Positions 35,675 through 49,600 of a DNA stretch of 64,000 bases are shown piece by piece. The position numbers were made by a program, and so were the translations under genes. Where the stretch lies: NCBI GenBank assembly GCA_033980235.1, contig CM067077.1:7372602-7436601 (forward strand). Direction: 5' to 3'. This DNA is from Diadema setosum (lineage: Eukaryota; Echinodermata; Echinoidea; Diadematoida; Diadematidae). Every line of letters begins with the position of its first letter. The stretch's first letter is position 1. The notes under the pieces are model-generated. The model was given only the letters and a program-made list of their open reading frames with translations. It searched no databases and was not told the DNA's origin.

Positions 35675-37635
35675 GTTGCTGTTGTTTGTTTGGGCTTATC
35701 GCCTTCTTTATCTATCACCGAAAGCTGTCAAACACACTTTCTGGCAAATAGGACTTACCTGCTAATGCAGTTAGGCGTGCATGTCTTTGCCATGTAACAC
35801 AATAGATCGATGTAAAACCCTGTAGTAACGGCTTTCTTAGTGAAAAAAAGAAGAGTCGGCAAACTTTCCAACTGCAATATATTTAAAAATGCTGTAATTC
35901 CAACAGGAAGCATTAAGATATTATAAGTTAAGATATTTCAGGCAATCCAAATAAAGTATTTTTTCAAGAAATTAATCTTCTCCTGTCTTATCTAATCTAA
36001 AGTGCATTTCTTAACTTTGTGCATGCGTGATCTAGTATTGTTGTTTTTGTCCTTACACACAGTATTTATTGCGGTTTTGGCGTTACACTTTCATGCCATT
36101 TCCAAAAAAATAGGTAGGCCTAACCCTACAAAATCAACGACTGAATACCGGGCCTCTAATGTCATGCGGCATTGTATCCATTCTTACCGTCGAGGCGCTT
36201 CGGTGACCAGAAACGCTGGCAACACTCGAATCTGCGAATTCATCGGCAATTGATGATCGGCACATATAATTGCCCTGTGGGTTATCAATGCGGAAAGGAA
36301 AAAAAAAATGTGGCTGAAAGAAAGAATTCAAAAGCGTTTTGATATAATATTGACTGCTTGCATTTTTCGATGTCTCTCCATGGTGATGTGTGCACGAGTG
36401 TGTGTCTCTGTCTTTGACAATATAGCGTTTTATTCCCTTTCGTTTCTCTTTCGACATAGGCCTCCTCAACGGAAGAGAAAACAAAATACCGTAGGAAGAT
36501 AATGGTGCATGGTCACAGCTACATACAACTCGGCGTCGATGGTCAATCGGTTTCAATCCTTATTATGACAGGAGAATCTATACTTTTGGCTTGATAATGA
36601 CCTGATAAGCTGCTTACAAACGTATACAGTGCACTCCCGTTTAACGAACACGCTTATAACGAAATTCCTCTTACAACAAAGTAAAAATTCAGGCCGTAAC
36701 ATTATCCACTGTATGTATTTTTAGTGTTTATGAATTTGTTTGACTATAACGAAATTTCGATATAACGGAAAAAAAAATGCCGGTCCCGAGGACTTCGTTA
36801 TAACGGGAGTCCACTGTACACTGTAATAAATCCTCTCATGTACTTGAAAACAAAGATCAACATCTTGCTTAAAATAATTAATGAAAAAAAAATCGGTTAT
36901 AAAGACAAACAAACATCACGGTAGGATATTCCATAAACTCTAAAGATTTAATGAGCTTTTCTAAACGGGAAGTTCCTTTTTTTCATAAGAATCATGAAAG
37001 CATTAATGTATAAGTATTCTTCACGGTATTTGTATAGACCTACATTTTTGCATCAAAAGTTTGTTTCAAACCTTCGGGAACTTGCTAGATATTTCAGCAA
37101 AGCAAAACAAGTGATATTTTGAAGCAGTCTTGACTACGCTGTGTCTGTATAGAGTGGTTATCTTCATTGTAAGAGATAATCCAATAATTCATTTTTATCA
37201 CTATGTCAGTCGGTTTGGTGAAATGAACTTTGATGAGTTACCAAATCTTTTTAAAACTTGAAATCCAATCCTTCGTGAGTCTATAGTCCACGTTTACGAG
37301 ATTTATTGTAGACTTCTGGTGATATAATTCAATCCATTTAGCACGTGCACAGTCTTTCCTCTTTAGGTTTCATAATTTTAGATATTGAAGCATGTTATTT
37401 ATTTCATTCAACTTATTTTCAGCCAGTGTAGACTAATCTTATGTGTGTGATTTTATAATAGGCATGTAGACGAAATGAATGAATGAAAATGTGAGCTTTG
37501 CTAGAAATCGCATCTGTCCATTACATGTTGTTGATTTTTTCATTAAAAATTATGTCATGTACAACATAAATATGATTTGTATAAATGTATAATAAACATT
37601 GTACGTTTGCATATCCTCCTTCCTTTCTCATATCT

Positions 37636-37673
<38 letters not shown>

Positions 37674-40600
37674 ATTCATTTCATTTCAATCACTTATCGT
37701 CCATATCATGGATATTATTTTGGGTTTTTTTTTTACATGCTTTCTCCCCCCCCCCAAAAAAAAAACACAAACATAAGCAACATTCAAATGACATGTAAGA
37801 CATAATCTTAATTCTGAACATCAGTATTCAAATATCAACGTATTGATATATCTTGTTAAATTAATATATTTTGATATACGTATATATATTATATATATAC
37901 ATATTATATATATTTGTGTGTGTGTGTGTGTGTGCATGTTTATGCATTGATCTTTATACATACTTTCACACTGACACGAAACTGACCTCGTCGGTGAGTC
38001 TCTGCTTGTCCACGGTTTTTGAAGCTCCCCCGTGCGGAACTATATCGCGGAAGGATACCTTCATCATCTGCTTTCTCCTTGCTTGCAGAAAGCACCGTGC
38101 CAAGACAGCGAAGAGAATAACTGATCCCAAAAGAGCGCTGAGGCAGACGCACGTAATAATCAGTATAAGTGTCCCAGGACCTGCAATAAGCATTACATGA
38201 TATTCATGGGTGATTATGTTTAACCCGTTGAGGACGGTTTGATTTTGCTACAACATGCATTTCCCATAGACACCTGCCCGAGTATACTCGGGACTCGTCC
38301 TCAACGGGTTAAGGTTCAAGGTTAATCACTACTTGTTTCTATATAGCATCATGGAAACTACACACAAAATGCCGGGCATAAAACATAGAGTGAAGATCAG
38401 TTTAATCTTCCAAAGACTTGTGAAGAACCAATATAACTGAATACATCACAGGGACATAGTAGGCCCTATTAAAAAAGAAAAAAAAAAGAGTATCCTGTTT
38501 TCCTATTTAAGTTGTGAGGAATTCGGCTAAAGCAGCCTTCTCTCCTCATTAAGGTCAAATCGAAAACGAAGAAATTTAAGAATTGTTTGTAGTAACATCC
38601 CTCCAAAAAGATGAAGTATATTCATATGAAACTCGGTGTATTTGCCTTTATTTTCCTCTACTGAAAGATTGGTTGTAAATCAAATTCTCATATATTCCGT
38701 GTAAAGTTCAATCCAGCTTCTCGTGAATATTTCTCAGCAGAACTGATTCCCTCACCCTACGCAGCAGCCAGGTGAATAATGCTTATTTAGAGCTTGAACG
38801 TTCCAACCGGATTAAGTAACCTGAAAGAAAACCCCGGTTTTGAGAACGCGAATTACAAACGGATTAACATTATTTTGCCTTAGGTGAAAATCATCATGAA
38901 ATCTCATTGCTCCCTGTAGCCATTCAAGGTAGTAGGAATTTTTGTCATAAATTGTAAATTCATGTATTAAGCATTCTTAAGCCCCCGTTCCACTATGCCG
39001 TTCTCGCTACGATTTGACAATTTTCTCAGGTCGGGAAGGATCGAGTAAAACCTGAGCCGATCTGGACACAGTACGATGTTAGAACGCTCTAAGTACGCTG
39101 CAGTTACGACTACCAAGTGCTTGCTACGCTCTTACTACGATGATCGGGAATTAGACATTGCGATCTCTGCCGCTGCCGGTACGCTTTAGAACGATGTAGA
39201 TACGCTGTTAGTGCGATGTTGCCGATGTTATCCGATCAATGCACGCTGTATCTACGCTCTGAACGATCTATACGATCTTATCACGCTGTTACCCCGTTCA
39301 GAGAGCTGAAAAGTGCCCAATGTGCCCCGATGTACCCCGATTCGACTGTGGGTCAGCAGTCAGTCAACTTATTAGCATGCAGAACCGAAGAAATATACTT
39401 TGGACCTCGAAGATTCATTCTTTTTTTTACTTTTGATTTTCAAAGTTGTTGTTGCTTCGTTATTCTCACTACTCTTTCTTCATCAGCGAGCCCGTGCTTC
39501 TGTGCCTCCAGTGCTTCTGTGCCTCTAGTGCCCTGGTTATGACCCACCATTTCCCTCTCCTCTCCCCTCCTCCACCCCCCCCCCCCCCTTGTCCACCTCG
39601 GACTTACTACCTTCTTCACTACTATATCTTTCTATCCTCTCATCAATTTTTTCCTTACAAGAGAGCCGCCATGTGTTTGTTAATGTGCGTCCGTATGTGT
39701 ACATGTATGTATTACTCTATCTGTCTTTTTTTTTTTTTTTGCTACCGCTTAGGGAAATTTGTTGTTGTTGTTTTTTTGCAATTATATATTTTCTCTATGA
39801 GGGGACTGCATTCTAATACTACAAGCTCTGCTTTTTAGCAGTCCCCTCCATTTCCAGCAATATTTTGTATGCATTTACCACAGTGACGTAACTGTTATTT
39901 GTATCTCTGTTGATAATTTGCCTGTATCTCTTTTACAATGTTATTCTGTTCATCGCACTGTGGTACCATGGAGCTACTATTTAGTAGCTCCATGGTGGTA
40001 CTGATTTCATGACGTCTGTGTATATGAGCGTTTCTTTGTATTCTTTATTATTTGTTTGTTGGAAGTGAAATAAATCAGTCAGTCCGCAGCACGTATGCTA
40101 ATGAGCCGATCCAGCAAGATTTATTCAGCACTCTCGTTGACGATCTTTGCGTTCGAAAGGTGTCTCGTCGTGCGAGATTTTGCGAGACTTTGATAGGGCT
40201 ATGGTTTTCACAGTGTAGCGACTTGTACATACATTTGTCATGGCTACAAGTCACGGTAAATTGTTCTCCAGTCTTAGATCTTTATTTTGATACTAAATTT
40301 GGGTATAACATCGGATCTTATCATGACTAAATAATCAGTTGAATTAGCGTAAATTTTACCTGCTTTTCACGGAAGATTTTGTCGTCTAAAGTTCTTTTTT
40401 GGTTCCTGACCGGATTAAGAAACTGTTGTTTCTGATTTTGGCTTTTTCGTAGAGAGGAAACTTAGATGCTCATCATATATTGGAGTCAAGGAGACGCAAG
40501 CATGATTTATACTAGTTTTTCCGTTTTGAAATGTCTGTAAAATTCACTCCTAAGCCGGAAGTACGCTCCACACAAAGTCAACAGTGGCGCGATAAGAGCT

Positions 40601-43600
40601 CTCTGATTGGACAGTGCTTGCATTCAGCGCTCGAACTACACGCGTGCCAAGAAACCGCAAGTGGCATGAAACCGTTATGTAGCAGCGTAATGACGTAATG
40701 CATGCGCTGAATGCAAGCGCTGTCCAATGAGAGAGCTTACTCTTGAGATTACACGGTTTCAAGCTGATCAGCACTGACATCGATGTATATTTTACTGGTT
40801 CCTGACCGGATTAAGCAACAAATTGTCAAGATATTTACATGGATACAAAGATTAGGAGATGGACTACCAAATAAAGCATTTTCATTGAGACGCAAGGTGA
40901 ATTTGATATTTTTTTGACGTCTTGAACGTGTACTGCGCGAATTACTTTTTTCATCATTTTTCAAGCTCAAATTACGCTATGATATTTTTCATTTACAATA
41001 ATTTGAGTAACATGTGACGATAGATTACATATTTTCCTTGAATTTGATACCAAATTTGTGAACATAAGGTGTATTTTTGTTGCCGAAAGCCCAAGGACAA
41101 AATCCCCTTACGCAGCTTATTACGTATGCAAGCCTAGAGCGGGCTTGCATACGAGTTGAATAAATACGAGCGAATTATCGGGTGCTGCGGACTGACTGAA
41201 ATCAACTTGAACTTGAACTTGAAGAGCCTCCTCAACTCACGGTTCTTTTGCAGCAATGCATTGTATAGAACAAAGACGTGCTAATTTTTCAAAGGATTTT
41301 TCTTGATGTCCTTGCTTTTATAGTCCGTCTTCCTCCAGTTGTAGATGATTTCATATTCTTCAAAATTCTGCTATGTCCTCTTCCTCCTCTTTCAGCATCA
41401 CGTGCAGTCTCTCTTTCTTCGCCTTTTGGGTAGCTGCTTCGCTGCTTTCTTCTCTTCTTTTTCTTCATCTCTTCTTCTTCTTCGAAAATGACAGCTAAAA
41501 TTACTTCCCGTTCTTTTGCCGATGTTACTACGCTCAGAAAGACCTTGTTACGCTCATCCCGCTGCGTTTACGCCGTCATTACGCTCTCCCCGCTGCGTTT
41601 ACGCTGTCACTACGCTCTCCCCGCTTGCCGTACGATTAAAAATTATTATGTCAGTTTTGATCGGGGAGATCGGGAGGAAATTTTGAACCGGTTCAAAATT
41701 TCTTCCCGATCTGAAAAAACTGCCCGCTCCAACCCCGACCTCCACACGCTGCTGCTACGATGCTTCCGATCCCGGTACGCTTTTGCCGCTCTCTCCCGAT
41801 CTGCTAGATCGGGACAGATCGGGGTCCAAATCGTGATAGTGGAACGGGGTCTTTAGTTCTGTGACTGGTACGCCGGATGCTTTACTATATTCGTATTATG
41901 TCAAAAACCTGAGCTTACCATTGCTAATTTGAGGAGCGCCCTCTCCCGTTGTCGGAGGTTTAGTTGGTGATGACAGGCCTGTGAAGCATAAACGATGTGA
42001 TTAAAACTTGATACTTTTAATTCATATTGAAAAGTCGACAGCTTATGCAGGTCCCTTGTGATTTCTGTTAAGACTACAGACCAAAGACAGCATTTAGGTG
42101 GAGCATTTGTAGTTTTCAGAACATTGTTTGTTTTTATGATTGAACACATAACCGTCCACTTCCTTTATTCATCAAAACGAGGGATACGATGAAAGTGAAG
42201 TGAATCTAAAAATGCTTAATCTGTTTTCACTATGTAATGCTTTTGCAATTAGCACCAAAAAAAAATCACAAGAAATGCAATAGAATGTATAAGAACAGAA
42301 ACCAATTATGTACTTCATGTCCCTCTACAAAGGTTGAATGCATGCATACAGACATAGTACATTTACAATATAGGACCCTACATTTATTGCGTATAATATT
42401 ATATGCATAATTTAATGTTATGTTTTGCAATAATTACACACACACACACACACACACACATGCACGCACCGGTAAAGAAATTCAAGGTCTTCGTGCCAAA
42501 TAAAGAATTAAAAAAGAAAACAACAGATAAATGTTAATTCTCACCAGCTTTACAATGTGTACCGATAGCATAGCCCTCAACGTCCTGGTAGCCCTCTGAG
42601 CATGTGCACTGGTAGCCGTCTTCCGCGAGATCCGTGCAGGTTGCATGCACCGAACAGTCGTGGAGACCGAGAGTGCACTCGTCAGTCGCTAGTACAAACA
42701 GACAAAATGAGGGAGGCCCCTTTCCTCTTCTTTCTTTTTGCTTTTTATTTGTTAGTTATTGCGATTCACTCATGCTCCGTAAGTCACATTAATATTAATT
42801 TAGATATACAGCAACCTTTTTGGCAATTATCGTTATTTTTCTTCTTTTTTTTTAACATAATTAGACTTCGCCATGTCATAATATTTCTTGAAGTGTGAGT
42901 CATGCCTCTTAGTTGTGTATGGTAGTATGACTGGATAACGTGATTAAATAAAATAAAACAAACAAACAACAAACTTCTCTGCAACTTGAAAAAAAAAAAT
43001 CTTTAATGCATCAGTAACTGTAAATGAAATCCATATAAACTTCTGTTTATGAGCAAATACAAAACCAAACGAAAGAAAACAGAAAAGAAAACAAAATAAA
43101 GGTGTGAAACAGTTTCAAAAAAAAATATCCAAGGCAATAAACCTATCAGCAGAATTGTGTGTTTCCTTATTCATTCAACTTGTAGGCATACGGCAGAAAC
43201 AGTCTTTTCGTCATGCAGGTGTTTGCCGAAGGGGTCCAATCGAATGGATGGATTCATTCATATCAACTTATTTCGCATAGACAAATATGTATATATGTAT
43301 GTATATATGTATGTATGTATAACCAATACCACCACATACAAAACGAATAAAAGAATAAGAATTTAACTTGTACCAGTCGTGAGGACCATTTTATAAGATA
43401 TAACAAAAGCATGCCGTTGGAAAAATTTCAGAAAGAAGTTAAGTTAATGAAAGTATGAGAGGAAAAGTTGGACTAAAAAATAAAAATAAAAAATCATGAG
43501 GATCGCCTAGATCATAGTTTTTTCATTGGCTTTGCGTTTCAATAGACCATGCTTAATTATCTCACGAGTAACATCATAGTATGACATTGTGAATAATATG

Positions 43601-46600
43601 CTTAATCAACTCACGAGTGACGTCATAGTTTGACACTGAGAATATAGATGAGTTGCTAGAGAGCGAGCCGTTGTTTTCTCGGAGTGCTGCACGAATGACC
43701 GTCATGAGATCAACATCCGTTATTACCGTGGTGATGTCTAAGAATATGCGGGTCTCTGCAATGATGCTCCCAGAACGGAATTGGAACAAATCGCAGAGAA
43801 AATAGTCCGACAGTGACTGGTAAAGTGTGTCGACCTAAACAACAAAGTTATGCCAGGCGAAGGGAAAGAGGTGAGCTGCTGATAAACTTGATATTAAATT
43901 ACTTTCCAATGCATGACTTCTTAAATGAAGCAAACTTACAGAAGAACGTGTATAAGCACATCATTGGCGCTGGACTTTGTAACACTCTAGCGAGCACCGT
44001 CATTGTTACCATATTCTGGCTTCATAATTGGATTAAACAATAACTACAAATCCCGTCAAAAGCAGATCCGATAGAAAAGCCTTACAGCTCAGTTTTTTTG
44101 TTTTGTTTTGTTGTTTGTTTGTTTGTTTGTTTGTTTGTTTTTGCTGTTAGTTTTAAGTAGAGGGGGAAACTCGGTGGTTTTTTTTTTTTTAATCAAGAAG
44201 TTTTGCTACGTTTTATCGACACAATTCCAAGTTGAGTAAAAATAGCAGCTCCAAACCTAATGCGAAAAGTTAGTTTCAAACAAATAAGCATTACACACAC
44301 ACAAAAGAAGAGGACAAAGATCTAGGACATCCTGTGATTACTTTAGCATTATTTACTTTGAAGGTATATCATGTTATATAGGTGTAGTACTCTACTCTAC
44401 GTCTTTCTTGCGAAGTCTAAAATGACGAGGCGAACCTTACCATGGTACAGATCTCTTCTTTCATGAAATTGAAGTCATGGCTACTTCGGTCGCTTAAAGA
44501 GTCATAGAAGACAGCTATTGTCCCATTGACCGTTTCGATTTCAAGCATGACTTGGAATGACGAAACAGCTGGGGAGAAATAAATAACACACGTACACATT
44601 TCTAACTTCAAAAAAACAACAACAACAAAACAATTAGGTATGTAAGTAGGTAGTGATGAACGACACTAAAACTTTTTTTTTCAAACTGCAGCAACACAGG
44701 ACGCACCAGAAGATACTTTAGGAGCACTTTTTATCTTGTATTTGTAGTACACGAAGTTAGATAATTCCTGGCACGATTCATATGTGGTTGAACTGACAAT
44801 CCCTGTCTTCTTCATAGACCTAGTTCTTGTACTGTAAACTTTAGCAATTGATTTAAAAAACTGTAACAGATGGTGCGTCCTCTCGACTGTAATGCATTCC
44901 AAAATTCATACAACAAAAATACATGTATCACGGTGTCCTCGTCCAAGATGTGCTATTTACCATAATCTTCGTTTTGATGTAAGCTTCGAAAAAAAAAACA
45001 CATAAAAAAGCACTTCGCTTGACGATACGTCTATCTTAATATGTGTACATGAAATCTAGTCTGGTGAATTTGACATTATGTTGTTTTTATGTAACATTAC
45101 CTGTACAACCGTTCCCTGTATTGTAGTAATTTTCACGACACTGACACTCAAATCCTGATCCGGTCTCTGTACACACTTCAGTGTTCCTGTCACACATCCC
45201 GAAGCAGGGGTCTATTAACCATGATTGGAAAAAAAAAACATGATAGTGATACGGTTTTAGGGGAGTCATCAAACAAAATTCGAATACTGTTTATCAGACG
45301 TCAGTATCCAACTGAAATCGGAAGAAATTCAATGCAAATTCTTTAAATCAATAATTGAATCATAGTTATCATTATGATGTCTGCCAGTTGTGATTAGACA
45401 AAACAATATTTTACATAATTAGAGGGTTGATAAAGAGTGGCTAATGCATGTATCCAGTACATTAACTTATTAATGAAAAAAACAAACAAATAACTAACAT
45501 TTTTGCCCCAATTAACATGAACGACATGTCGTCATATATAGAATACGATAGATTTATATATACTTTGTGATTTAGGGAAAGCGAACCGTTTACTTAATCT
45601 TACTTAACCCAACTCTGCAGGTAACATTCCTTGTCATAGTTTGAAACATACCTAGGCAAGGTTCTCCAGGTGGAACGGGGAAAGGCAGTCGGCACACACA
45701 TTGATCGTTCTCACACTCCTCTGTCCATGGGTCACAGTTGCCCTGGCACGGCACAATTGCTGAATATTGAAATCCGAATATCGATGATGAGCAAAAATAG
45801 AATAAACCAACAAACCAAATCTTTCTTTTTTATGTAAATTTCAGGGAATCAATTAATGGATTTGTATATGACTAAAAACTTCCAGCTGTAGCTTCATGGA
45901 ATACTTCGAACTGGTTTTGCTAGAAGCACAAGCGTTCTCAGTTGCGGACCTATGATCATGCGTCATACAAATGTATGAAGTTGCGTATTTTAATTGGATT
46001 CACAGAAAGACGATGGAATTACGCTCTTCCTTGAATATACAGACGCGATAGACGAAATCCTGAATACCAGTAACACTCTATGTAATCTTCAAACAAGAAA
46101 GTCAGCGCTACATCGTGAATATGTGACTTAATAATTTCGTCTCCTCGTCGTGTTTCACTCTTTTTATTTAATAACAAGTTATTGCTATACGAGACAACAA
46201 TCAAATTTCATTCACTTACGAGTCGTCTGCAGATCTTCTGTGGTTTGCCTTGTGGTTGTAACAGACTTTGTTGTAGTACCACGAGTTGACTGCATTTCCG
46301 ATGTAGTTTGATGAGTCGTCGTAAATATGTCTGCTGAGGTAGTACGAGATGTTTGGTGGTGGATTGGAGTATTTGTCGTCGAGGCAGCAGGTGTTGTTTG
46401 GATTCCAGACGTAGTGTGTTTCGTTGTTTTAAAAGTGTCCGATGTAGTACCAGTTGTTATGTGAAGGTCAACAGTAGTTTGTTCATTTGTTGTGGAAGAG
46501 GATGCTGGTGTATAAGTAGTTGTTTGGAATTCAGTTGTGGTTTTCATCGTCGTAGTGACAGAGGCATACGTACTCATGTCTTCAGTAGTAGTTTCTTGTT

Positions 46601-49600
46601 CAGCAGTAGTAGCTTCGTCAATAGGGCTCGATGTCCTGCTCGTTGCTTCTTCCTTGGTCGTCATTTGACTCGTGACCTTTACTGTATTGAGTTCCTCGTT
46701 TGTAGTACCTCCATCGACGGTGGTGCCTTTCTCAGTTGCTTGTGAAGAGGGCAGGTTTGTTGATTCCGTTGAGGCAATTCTTTCACTTGTCGGATGAACG
46801 GTAGTAACTTCGTTCGCAGAAGATGTGGCTTCCTCGGTGGAAGACATCCATTGACTCGTTGATTCTTGTGATATTGTCCTTTCACTTGACACTTCTTTGG
46901 ATGTATATTCATCGGTTATTGTGGCTTCTTCCGTTGTAATCGATGTTACTTTATTGGTTGACTCTTCCGTTGTGTCCATTGGGCTTGTAGCTTTCACTGA
47001 AGTAAGGTCAGCAATCGTGGTTCTCTCCTTGACGGTAGATGGTTCCATGGAGGATGATTCTGGCGATGTCCAGCTTTCACTTGCAGTTTGTGCAGACGTG
47101 ATTCCGTTGGTATTGGTTTGGAGTTCAAAAGTAGTAGCTTCTTTGGTATGGCTCGAAGTACCACTAGTTGATTCCTCCTCGGTCGTCATTTGACTCGTGA
47201 CCTTTATTGTACTGGCTTCCTCATTTGTAGTTCCTTCTTCTACAGTAGATAAGGGTACACTAGTGACTTCTCTCAGCGTGGTTCCAACACTTGCAGTCTC
47301 CTGAGAAGTATACTCATCGACGGTGGTACCTTCCTCGGTTGCCTGTGATGAGGGCAGATTTGTTGATTCCGTTGAGGCAATTCTTTCACTTGTCGCATGA
47401 ACGGTAGTAACTTCGTTGGCAGAAGATGTGCCTTCTTCGGTGGAAGTCATCCATTGACTCGTTGATTCTTGTGATATTGTTCTTTCACTTGACACTGGTT
47501 TGGATGTATATTCATCGGTTATAGTGGCTTCTTCCGTTGTAATCGATGTTACTTTGTTGGTTGACTCTTCCGTTGTTCCTATTGGGCTTGTAGCTTTCAC
47601 TGAAGTAATGTCACCAATCGTGGTTCTCTCCTTGACGGTAGATGGTTCCATGGAAGATGATTCTGGCGATGTCCAGCTTTCACTTGCAGTTTGTGCAGAC
47701 GTGATTACGTTGGTATTGGTTTGGAGTTCAAAAGTACTAGCTTCGTTGGTATGGCTCGAAGTACCACTGGTTGCTTCTTCCTTGGTCGTCATTTGACTCG
47801 TGACCTTTACTGTACTGGCTTCCTCATTTGTAGTTCCTTCTTCTACAGTAGATAAAGGTACACTAGTTACTTCTTTCAGTGTGGTTCCAACACTTGCAGT
47901 CTCCTGAGAGGTATACTCATCGACGGTGGTACCTTCCTCGGTTGCCTGTGATGAGGGCAGATTTGTTGATTCCGTTGAGGCAATTCTTTCACTTGTCGCA
48001 TGAACGGTAGTAACTTCGTTGGCAGCAGATGTGGCTTCATCGGTGGAAGACATCCATTGACTCGTTGATTCTTGTGATATTGTCCTTTCACTTGACACTG
48101 GTTTGGATGTATATTCATCGGTTATTGTGGCTTCTTCCGTTGTAATCGATGTTACTTTATTGGTTGACTCTTCCGTTGTGTCCATTGGGCTTGTAGCTTT
48201 CACTGAAGTAAGGTCAGCAATCGTAGTTCTCTCCTTGACGGTAGATGGTTCCATGGAGGATGATTCTGGCGATGTCCAGCTTTCACTTGCAGTTTGTGCA
48301 GACGTGATTACGTTGGTATTGGTTTGGAGTTCAAAAGTAGTAGCTTCGTTGGTATGGCTCGAAGTACCACTGGTTGCTTCTTCCTTGGTCGTCATTTGAC
48401 TCGTGACCTTTACTGTACTGGCTTCCTCATTTGTAGTTCCTTCTTCTACAGTAGATAAAGGTACACTAGTTACTTCTTTCAGTGTGGTTCCAACACTTGC
48501 AGTCTCCTGAGAAGTATACTCATCGACGGTGGTACCTTCCTCGGTTGCCTGTGATGAGGGCAGATTTGTTGATTCCGTTGAGGCAATTCTTTCACTTGTC
48601 GCATGAACGGTAGTAACTTCGTTCGCAGAAGATGTGGCTTCTTCGGTGGAAGACATCCATTGACTCGTTGATTCTTGTGATATTGTCCTTTCACTTGACA
48701 CTGGTTTGGATGTATATTCATCGGTTATTGTGGCTTCTTCCGTTGTAATCGATGTTACTTTATTGGTTGACTCTTCCGTTGTGTCCATTGGGCTTGTAGC
48801 TTTCACTGAAGTAAGGTCAGCAATTGTGGTTCTCTCCTTGACGGTAGATGGTTCCAAGGAAGATAATTCTGGCGATGTCCAGCTTTCACTTGCAGTTTGT
48901 GCAGACGTGATTCCGTTGGTATTGGTTTGGAGTTCAAAAGTAGTAGCTTCTTTGGTATGGCTCGAAGTACCACTAGTTGATTCCTCCTCGGTCGTCGTTT
49001 GACTCGTGACCTTTACTGTACTGGCTTCCTCATTTGTACTTCCTTCTTCTACAGTAGATAAGGGTACACTAGTGACTTCTCTCAGTGTGGTTCCAACACT
49101 TGCAGTCTCCTGAGAAGTATACTCATCGACGGTGATACCTTCCTCGGTTGCCTGTGATGAGGGCAGATTTGTTGATTCCGTTGAGGCAATTCTTTCACTT
49201 GTCGCATGAACGGTAGTAACTTCGTTGGCAGAAGATGTGCCTTCTTCGGTGGAAGACATCCATTGACTCGTTGATTCTTGTGATATTGTCCTTTCACTTG
49301 ACACTGTTTTGGATGTATATTCATCGGTTATAGTGCCTTCTTCCGTTGTAATCGATGTTACTTTGTTGGTTGACTCTTCCGCTGTTCCTATTGGGCTTGT
49401 AGCTTTCACTGAAGTAAGGTCACCAATCGTGGTTCCCTCCTTGACGGTAGATGGTTCCATGGAAGATGATTCTGGCGATGTCCAGCTTTCACTTGCAGTT
49501 TGTGCAGACGTGATTACGTTGGTATTGGTTTGGAGTTCAAAAGTAGTAGCTTCTTTGGTATGGCTCGAAGTACCACTGGTGGATTCTTCCTTGGTCGTCA

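Noticed and set aside
44681..44902. 73-codon minus-strand frame between SEA and EGF exons of gene A
   Set aside because: It is bounded by a short inverted repeat (AGGACGCACCA/TGGTGCGTCCT) and shows no domain; it looks like a MITE rather than an exon.
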